A DNA stretch of 64,000 nt from Streptomyces spiroverticillatus (lineage in GTDB: Bacteria > Actinomycetota > Actinomycetes > Streptomycetales > Streptomycetaceae): contig BMUX01000013.1 of assembly GCA_014650415.1 (NCBI GenBank), positions 186,001 through 250,000 on the forward strand, written 5' to 3'. Positions 60,101 through 64,000 of the stretch are shown in pieces (the stretch's first letter is position 1; each line of letters opens with the position of its first letter). The notes beneath the pieces are model-generated. The model was not told the origin of the DNA. It ran no database searches and saw nothing but the letters and a program-made list of their open reading frames with translations. Made by a program: the position numbers and the translations under genes.

Positions 60101-61245
60101 CGGATCCGGTGACCGGAGCGGTGACGACCACGACCACCGTGACGACGACCACGACGGTCACCACTCCGGTGAACCCGCCGAAGACCGATGCGCGCCGCCA
60201 TCACGACCCGTCCGTGCGGGGGTTCGCCAGTGACAACTACGCGGGCGCCCACCCCGAGGTGCTGGCCGCCCTCGCGCTCGCCAACGGCGGCCACCAGGTC
60301 GCCTACGGCGAGGACGACTACACCGCCCACCTCCAGCAGGTGATCCGCTCCCACTTCGGGCCGTCCGCCGAAGCCTTCCCGGTCTTCAACGGCACCGGCG
60401 CGAACGTGGTCGCCCTCCAGGCGCTCACCGACCGCTGGGGTGCGGTGATCGCCGCCGAGAGCGCCCACATCAACGTGGACGAGGGCGGCGCGCCCGAGCG
60501 CATGGGCGGCCTCAAGCTGCTCACCGTGCCCACCCCGGACGGCAAGCTCACCCCCGAGCTGATCGACCGGCAGGCCTGGGGCTTCGACGACGAGCACCGG
60601 GCCATGCCGCAGGTCGTCTCGATCACCCAGAACACCGAGCTGGGCACCGTCTACACGGTCGACGAGATACGCGCGATCTGCGACCACGCCCACCAGCACG
60701 GCATGAAGGTCCACCTCGACGGGGCCCGCATCGCCAACGCGGCCGCCTCCCTGGACGTGCCGATGCGTGCCTTTACGAATGCCGTGGGCGTCGACATCCT
60801 GTCGTACGGCGGCACCAAGAACGGCATGCTCTTCGGCGAGGCCGTCGTCGTCCTCAACCCGGACGCGGTGCGGCCCATGGCGATGAAGCGGCTGCGCAAG
60901 TCGTCCATGCAGCTCGCCTCGAAGATGCGCTTCGTGTCGGTGCAGCTGGAGGCGCTGCTCGCCCGCGACCTGTGGCTGCGCAACGCCCGCCACTCCAATG
61001 CGATGGCCCAGCGGCTGGCCGCCGGAGTGCGGGCCGTCGACGGCGTCGAGATCCTCTACGAGGTGCAGGCGAACGCGGTGTTCGCGCGGCTGCCGCACGA
61101 GGTGAGCGAGCGGCTTCAGAAGCGGTTCCGCTTCTATTTCTGGGACGAGGCGGCGGGGGATGTGCGGTGGATGTGTGCGTATGACACCACGGCGGACGAT
61201 GTGGACGCGTTCGTCCAGGCGCTGAAGGAGGAGATGGGGCGCTAG
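60097..61245 (+). CDS. Low-specificity L-threonine aldolase / beta-eliminating lyase
   Basis: The 382-residue PLP enzyme has FASDNYAGAHPEVLAAL, FPVFNGTGANVVALQAL, ESAHINVDEGGAPE, KVHLDGARIANAAASL and the cofactor Lys in DILSYGGTKNGMLFGEAVV (near 240). It splits L-threonine or other beta-hydroxy amino acids to glycine and aldehyde. The GTG start overlaps the SDR stop (GTGA). Residues 9-23 are a run of Thr and Val from an ACC/ACG/GTG repeat, absent from typical aldolases, so GTGs further in may also be used. Confidence 0.9.
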   Translation: MTDPVTGAVTTTTTVTTTTTVTTPVNPPKTDARRHHDPSVRGFASDNYAGAHPEVLAALALANGGHQVAYGEDDYTAHLQQVIRSHFGPSAEAFPVFNGTGANVVALQALTDRWGAVIAAESAHINVDEGGAPERMGGLKLLTVPTPDGKLTPELIDRQAWGFDDEHRAMPQVVSITQNTELGTVYTVDEIRAICDHAHQHGMKVHLDGARIANAAASLDVPMRAFTNAVGVDILSYGGTKNGMLFGEAVVVLNPDAVRPMAMKRLRKSSMQLASKMRFVSVQLEALLARDLWLRNARHSNAMAQRLAAGVRAVDGVEILYEVQANAVFARLPHEVSERLQKRFRFYFWDEAAGDVRWMCAYDTTADDVDAFVQALKEEMGR

Positions 61246-61280
61246 GCGGTGCCCTGGTCCTCTGCGGGACGGGGCGGGGC

Positions 61281-61297
61281 CCGAGCCTGGGGCTCGG
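61281..61297 (+). terminator. Hairpin after the threonine aldolase gene
   Basis: CCGAGCC (61281-61287) and GGCTCGG (61291-61297) form a 7-bp stem with a TGG loop, followed by TTCCCCCTTCCC. Confidence 0.5.
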
Positions 61298-61311
61298 CTT
61301 CCCCCTTCCCT

Positions 61312-61692
61312 CAGCCCCCTTGGGCAGCGGGGCCGCCCCCCCCCCGGGGGCGGGACGGGCGGGCAAGGGGGCGGCCCGCCCGATCCGGGCCCGCCCCGGC
61401 ACCGGCCCCTGCCCGCACCTGGGGTGTCAGGTGCGCGCAGCCCCGGGGCCCTCAGGGCGCCTCCCGGTGCCGGGCAAGTTCAGCTCCGGCCCGCCGGGCC
61501 AAGAGGTCCCCAGCCCCGCCCCTTCACCTAAACCCGCGGGGCAATGGGACCGGTTCCGTGCGGGTGAGTGGGTGGCTGGGCGCGCAGTTCCCCGCGCCCC
61601 TGAAGGGGCACGGCCTCAAGCGGCCCGCACGGGCAGGGCGCGCCCGCGCGGTGCAGCCGCACATTGAAACAGCCCGCGCCCCTGAAGGGGCG
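61312..61692. repeat. Long intergenic repeat, copy B
   Basis: This stretch is related along its length to 19703-20096 and, like it, separates convergent genes. It includes CAGCCCCCTTGGGC, the GGGGGCGGGACGGGCGGGCA block, CCCAGCCCCGCCCCTTCACC, and CGCGCAGTTCCCCGCGCCCC followed by GAAGGGGC, and ends with another CGCGCCCCTGAAGGGGCG hairpin at about 61675-61692. No coding signal is convincing. Confidence 0.75.
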
Positions 61693-61698
61693 CCCCCG

Positions 61699-62424
61699 TC
61701 AGCCCGTCGCCTCGCGCAGCTGCGCCGGCGTCGGCGCCGTCCCGCCGAGGTGGGCCGGGATCCACCAGGTGTCCTTCTCGTCCTTCGGGCGCACCGGGTA
61801 GGCCCGCTGCGCGGCTTCGAGGAGCTCCTGGACGCGCTCGCGCAGCCGCCGGGTGACCGCACCCGCGTACTCGCCCGCCGCCGTCTCCACGGGCTTGCCC
61901 ACGCGGATCGTGATCGGGATGTGGTTGCGGCCGAAGTTGCGCGGCTTGCCCTTGGTCCAGATGCGCTGGGTGCCCCAGACCGCCATCGGGATCAGGGGCA
62001 CGCCCGCCTCCTGGGCGAGCCGGGCCGCACCCGACTTGAAGCTCTTGAGGGTGAAGGACTCGGAGATCGTCGCCTCCGGGAACACGCCGATGATCTCGCC
62101 CGAGCGCAGCGACTCCAGCGCGTGCTTGTACGCGTTCTCGCCCTGCTTGCGGTCCACCGGGATGTGCTTCATGCCGCGCATCAGCGGCCCCGACACCTTG
62201 TGCCGGAACACCGACTCCTTCGCCATGAAGCGCACCAGGCGCTTCTGCGGCAGGGCGGCGAAGCCGTTGAAGATGAAATCGAGGTAACTGATGTGGTTGC
62301 TGACCAGCACGGCCCCGCCGGAGCGGGGGATGTTCTCAGAACCCTGAGTGTCGATCTTGAGGTCGAGCGCCTTGAAGAGCGTGCGCGCGGCGCCGATGAC
62401 CGGCCGATAGACGAGTTCTGCCAT
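61699..62424 (-). CDS. 1-acyl-glycerol-3-phosphate acyltransferase-like (PlsC family)
   Basis: The 241-residue enzyme has the catalytic VSNHISYLDFIF (HX4D), the substrate-binding IGVFPEATISESFTLKSFKSGAARLA and VPLIPMAVWGTQRIW. It transfers an acyl chain to lysophosphatidate or a related lysolipid at the membrane. ATG 62424 has AAGGG upstream; the longer frame to 62514 adds a polar head unlike the family. Bases 62425-62695 hold the divergent promoters and nothing I can name. Confidence 0.9.
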   Translation of the reverse strand: MAELVYRPVIGAARTLFKALDLKIDTQGSENIPRSGGAVLVSNHISYLDFIFNGFAALPQKRLVRFMAKESVFRHKVSGPLMRGMKHIPVDRKQGENAYKHALESLRSGEIIGVFPEATISESFTLKSFKSGAARLAQEAGVPLIPMAVWGTQRIWTKGKPRNFGRNHIPITIRVGKPVETAAGEYAGAVTRRLRERVQELLEAAQRAYPVRPKDEKDTWWIPAHLGGTAPTPAQLREATG

Positions 62425-62695
62425 GACGGGGACCCTTCTCTGACCGGGGAGGGCTCTCCCGGTGTGAAAGTTACGCTGCCGTAGGTTTTCGGCGTTGGGC
62501 AGATCGTGCCCCATGTGCGGCCGAGTAGCCAGTCCCCGGGTACCCAGAACGCGAGATTCTCGTCACGTCACACGATGTCCGTCCATGCCCTGACCTGCTG
62601 CGGGCTCATGACAAGTGTCGTACGACCGCGGGAATCGCCGCACCGCGCCGCACGCTGCACACTGTGACAAGCAGTGCGTAAGGGGAGGGTGAAAT

Positions 62696-63034
62696 ATGCC
62701 GGAACAGCCGGAACAGACAGGCGCGCGACGGCTGGGTGCGGCCGAACTCGGCGTCGAACCGGGGGAGCGGGCCACCCTCGTCCAGTTCTCCAGCGCCTTC
62801 TGCCAGCCCTGCCGGGCCACCCGGCGCACCCTCGAAGAGGTCGCCGCGATGGTCGAGGGGGTCGCCCACGTGGAGATCGACGCGGAGGACAACCTCGCGC
62901 TCGTACGGGAACTGGACATCCGGCAGACACCCACCGTGCTCGTCCTGGACGCCGAGGGACACATCGTGCGCCGGGCGACGGGACAGCCGCGCCGGGTCGA
63001 CGTCATCGCGGCACTCGGGCGGGCAGTCGCGTGA
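62696..63034 (+). CDS. Thioredoxin-family protein
   Basis: The 112-residue protein has the thioredoxin fold with the redox pair in QFSSAFCQPCRATRRTLEEVA (Cys36 and Cys39), VAHVEIDAEDNLALVRELDIRQTPTVLVLDAEG with the cis-Pro. The active site is CQPC rather than CGPC, which should change the redox potential. It begins with ATG after GGGGAGG. Its last codons lie in a 27-bp tandem repeat. Confidence 0.92.
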   Translation: MPEQPEQTGARRLGAAELGVEPGERATLVQFSSAFCQPCRATRRTLEEVAAMVEGVAHVEIDAEDNLALVRELDIRQTPTVLVLDAEGHIVRRATGQPRRVDVIAALGRAVA

Positions 63035-63101
63035 GCCGCACCGGGGCGGGCGGTCGCGTGAGCCGCACCGAGGCGGGCGGTCGCGTGAGTCGCACCGTGT
63101 G
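63021..63101. repeat. 27-bp tandem repeat, three copies, over the thioredoxin stop
   Basis: Units of the form GGGCGGTCGCGTGAGCCGCA + CCGGGGC begin at 63021, 63048 and 63075. The first contains the TGA of the thioredoxin gene. Differences between copies are few. Confidence 0.85.
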
Positions 63102-63145
63102 GTGCGAAGTGATCAATCTCCTACCGGCTCGCTCCCGGTGCGCAC

Positions 63146-63175
63146 TTGACGGTGCGTACCCGGAATCGTCAGTCT
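63146..63175 (+). promoter_or_regulatory. Promoter of the flavin reductase leader peptide
   Basis: TTGACG (63146-63151), 18 bases, CAGTCT (63170-63175), six bases, ATG at 63182. The spacing copies that of the ssu leader promoter at 12499-12528, so a leaderless message is expected. The -10 is imperfect. Confidence 0.5.
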
Positions 63176-63181
63176 GACGTC

Positions 63182-63262
63182 ATGCCGCCGGAACTCCTTC
63201 TCTACGGGCGGGCCCATGTGGACCTGGCCCGCAACGCGAGCGCGCGCTGTCCGGGTGCCTGA
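63182..63262 (+). CDS. Cysteine-containing leader peptide of the flavin reductase gene
   Basis: The 26-codon frame reads MPPELLLYGRAHVDLARN then ASARCPGA and TGA, with Cys at position 23. The H-[IV]-D-L-x-R-x-A-S-A-x-C core is shared with the ssu leader at 12408-12491, where Cys is also at 23. No Shine-Dalgarno precedes the ATG, in keeping with a leaderless start. It lies 52 bases before the flavin reductase start. Stalling at the Cys codon when cysteine is scarce could open expression of the reductase. Function is inferred from the family. Confidence 0.75.
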   Translation: MPPELLLYGRAHVDLARNASARCPGA

Positions 63263-63314
63263 GCAGCCACGGACCCGACACACGCGCATCCCGTTCCCGC
63301 AGAAGGACAACTCC

Positions 63315-63827
63315 ATGACGCTCCAGCCCACCCTTGCCGTTCCCCAGCAGGCCTCCCCCGAGCTGCTCCGCTCGGTCTTCCGGCAGCACGCGGCGGGGGT
63401 CGCCGTCATCACCGCGGCCGGCCGCGACGGCCGCCCCGTGGGATTCACCGCCACCTCCCTCAACTCCGTCGCCGCCGAGCCCCCGTTGGTCTCCTTCGGC
63501 ATCGGTACGGGGTCCTCCAGCTGGCCCGTGGTCGCCGACGCCGAGTGCATCGGCGTCCACATACTCGGCGACCACCAGGAGACCCTCGCCGCGACCTTCG
63601 CCCGCAGCGGCGCCGACCGCTTCGGCGAGCCCACCCGCTGGCACCCGGGACCCGAGGGCGTTCCCGTACTGGACGGCGTCCTGGCGTGGCTGGTGTGCCG
63701 CGTGGTGGCGCGGGTACCCGCGGGGGACCACCGCATCGTGCTCGCCCAGGCCGTCGCGGGGGACCCGACCGGCGAGGGGCGACCGCTCCTCTACCACCAG
63801 GGACGCTTCAACGCGCTGCGCGACTGA
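63315..63827 (+). CDS. Flavin reductase (FMN reductase-like), likely partner of SsuD
   Basis: The 170-residue protein has the flavin-reductase split-barrel: LLRSVFRQHAAGVAVITAAG, GFTATSLNSVAAEPPLVSFGI, GVHILGDHQETLAATFA and HRIVLAQAVAG. It supplies reduced FMN to two-component monooxygenases. The ATG at 63315 follows AGAAGGA. Its Cys leader peptide matches that of the ssu operon, which has a monooxygenase but no reductase, so it probably serves SsuD under sulfur starvation. Confidence 0.9.
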   Translation: MTLQPTLAVPQQASPELLRSVFRQHAAGVAVITAAGRDGRPVGFTATSLNSVAAEPPLVSFGIGTGSSSWPVVADAECIGVHILGDHQETLAATFARSGADRFGEPTRWHPGPEGVPVLDGVLAWLVCRVVARVPAGDHRIVLAQAVAGDPTGEGRPLLYHQGRFNALRD

Positions 63828-63949
63828 GACGCTTCTAATAAAGAGGCGCCCGAATGCATCGCTTTTGTCGGCGATTGCACAGCGTTGGCAAGGTCACAGT
63901 TGCCTGCGCTTGCTTGTGGGGAACCCTCTGGGTGTACTGACGAGTAATA

Positions 63950-63982
63950 TTCCGGTCGGAGCGCAACCCGCCCCGACCGGAA
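63950..63982. terminator. Hairpin near the window end
   Basis: TTCCGGTCGG (63950-63959) and CCGACCGGAA (63973-63982) form a perfect 10-bp stem with a 13-base loop. Bases 63828-63949 are AT-richer and may hold a promoter for a gene beyond the window; no frame is convincing. Confidence 0.5.
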
Positions 63983-64000
63983 ACCGCCCCTTCAGGCGCC

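Noticed and set aside
62441..62475. Near-palindrome ACCGGGGAGGGCTCTCCCGGT before the acyltransferase gene
   Set aside because: It contains mismatches at the centre and resembles ordinary G/C-rich composition; not strong enough to list as an operator.
63828..63860. Terminator from CGCTTCTAATAAAGAGGCG after the flavin reductase
   Set aside because: The arms pair over only four or five positions, so I did not list it.
1..64000. tRNA, rRNA, CRISPR, insertion sequence, prophage or conjugative genes
   Set aside because: I found no tRNA T-loop/acceptor pattern, no rRNA stretch, no spaced direct repeats of CRISPR type and no transposase or integrase protein motif. Short tandem repeats here have no spacers of unique sequence.

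Overview
The window is chromosomal DNA from a Streptomyces or a very close actinomycete. GC is about 70% or more with G/C-biased third codon positions, GTG and TTG starts are common, and several typical streptomycete families are recognisable (LVIVD-repeat protein with a DUF305 lipoprotein, secreted M9 and M4 peptidases, a ricin-lectin protein, probable DUF2180/DUF5134/DUF6214/DUF6421 proteins). I saw no rRNA, tRNA, CRISPR array, transposase or prophage gene.

Layout. 0-7.2 kb: a truncated GH109/Gfo-Idh-MocA enzyme, an FAD/Fe-S dehydrogenase behind a MarR regulator, a divergent ABC exporter with an operator-promoter, a 19-residue peptide gene and an MltG-like protein. 7.2-12.6 kb: a sulfonate-utilisation operon on the minus strand (leader peptide, ssuC, ssuB, ssuA, ssuD, then a flavin monooxygenase). 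12.6-18 kb: YjbQ, a frameshifted acyltransferase, a small Cys-rich protein, a collagenase, and a His-rich exported protein behind a CsoR-like operator. 18-25 kb: a ferredoxin reductase and a YncE-like propeller, both behind iron-box-like sequences, then an M4-M28 double protease. 25-32 kb: ROK regulator, ricin-flanked propeller, HAD phosphatase, Lrp regulator, FUSC transporter and two gene remnants. 32-39 kb: NO synthase oxygenase, lactonase-like propeller, CbiX-like protein, GlcNAc-type kinase, uracil-DNA glycosylase and a BNR propeller. 39-46 kb: class II aldolase, bile-acid-type symporter and ceramidase operon; an Old Yellow Enzyme divergent from an ArsR-like regulator; a second ferredoxin reductase. 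46-55 kb: DUF305/LVIVD pair, TetR, HAD, PAP2, M56, GNAT, GDPD and a 41-residue peptide. 55-64 kb: PadR regulator, frameshifted luciferase-like enzyme, alpha/beta hydrolase, DUF6421-SDR-threonine aldolase operon, acyltransferase, thioredoxin, and a flavin reductase behind a second leader peptide.

The most interesting point is that the ssu operon (about 12.5 kb) and the flavin reductase (about 63.3 kb) are both preceded by a short open reading frame of 26-27 codons, each ending in Cys codons and sharing an H-[IV]-D-L-x-R...A-S-A-x-C core. Each ATG lies 6-7 bases after a -10 box, so each message appears leaderless. The flavin reductase would supply reduced FMN to SsuD, so one cysteine-sensing attenuation mechanism may join two distant loci. 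Other regulatory signals stand out: a CsoR-type palindrome filling the spacer of a sigma-type promoter, two matching palindromes between the OYE and ArsR-like genes, and a pair of roughly 390-bp intergenic repeats, each between convergent genes.
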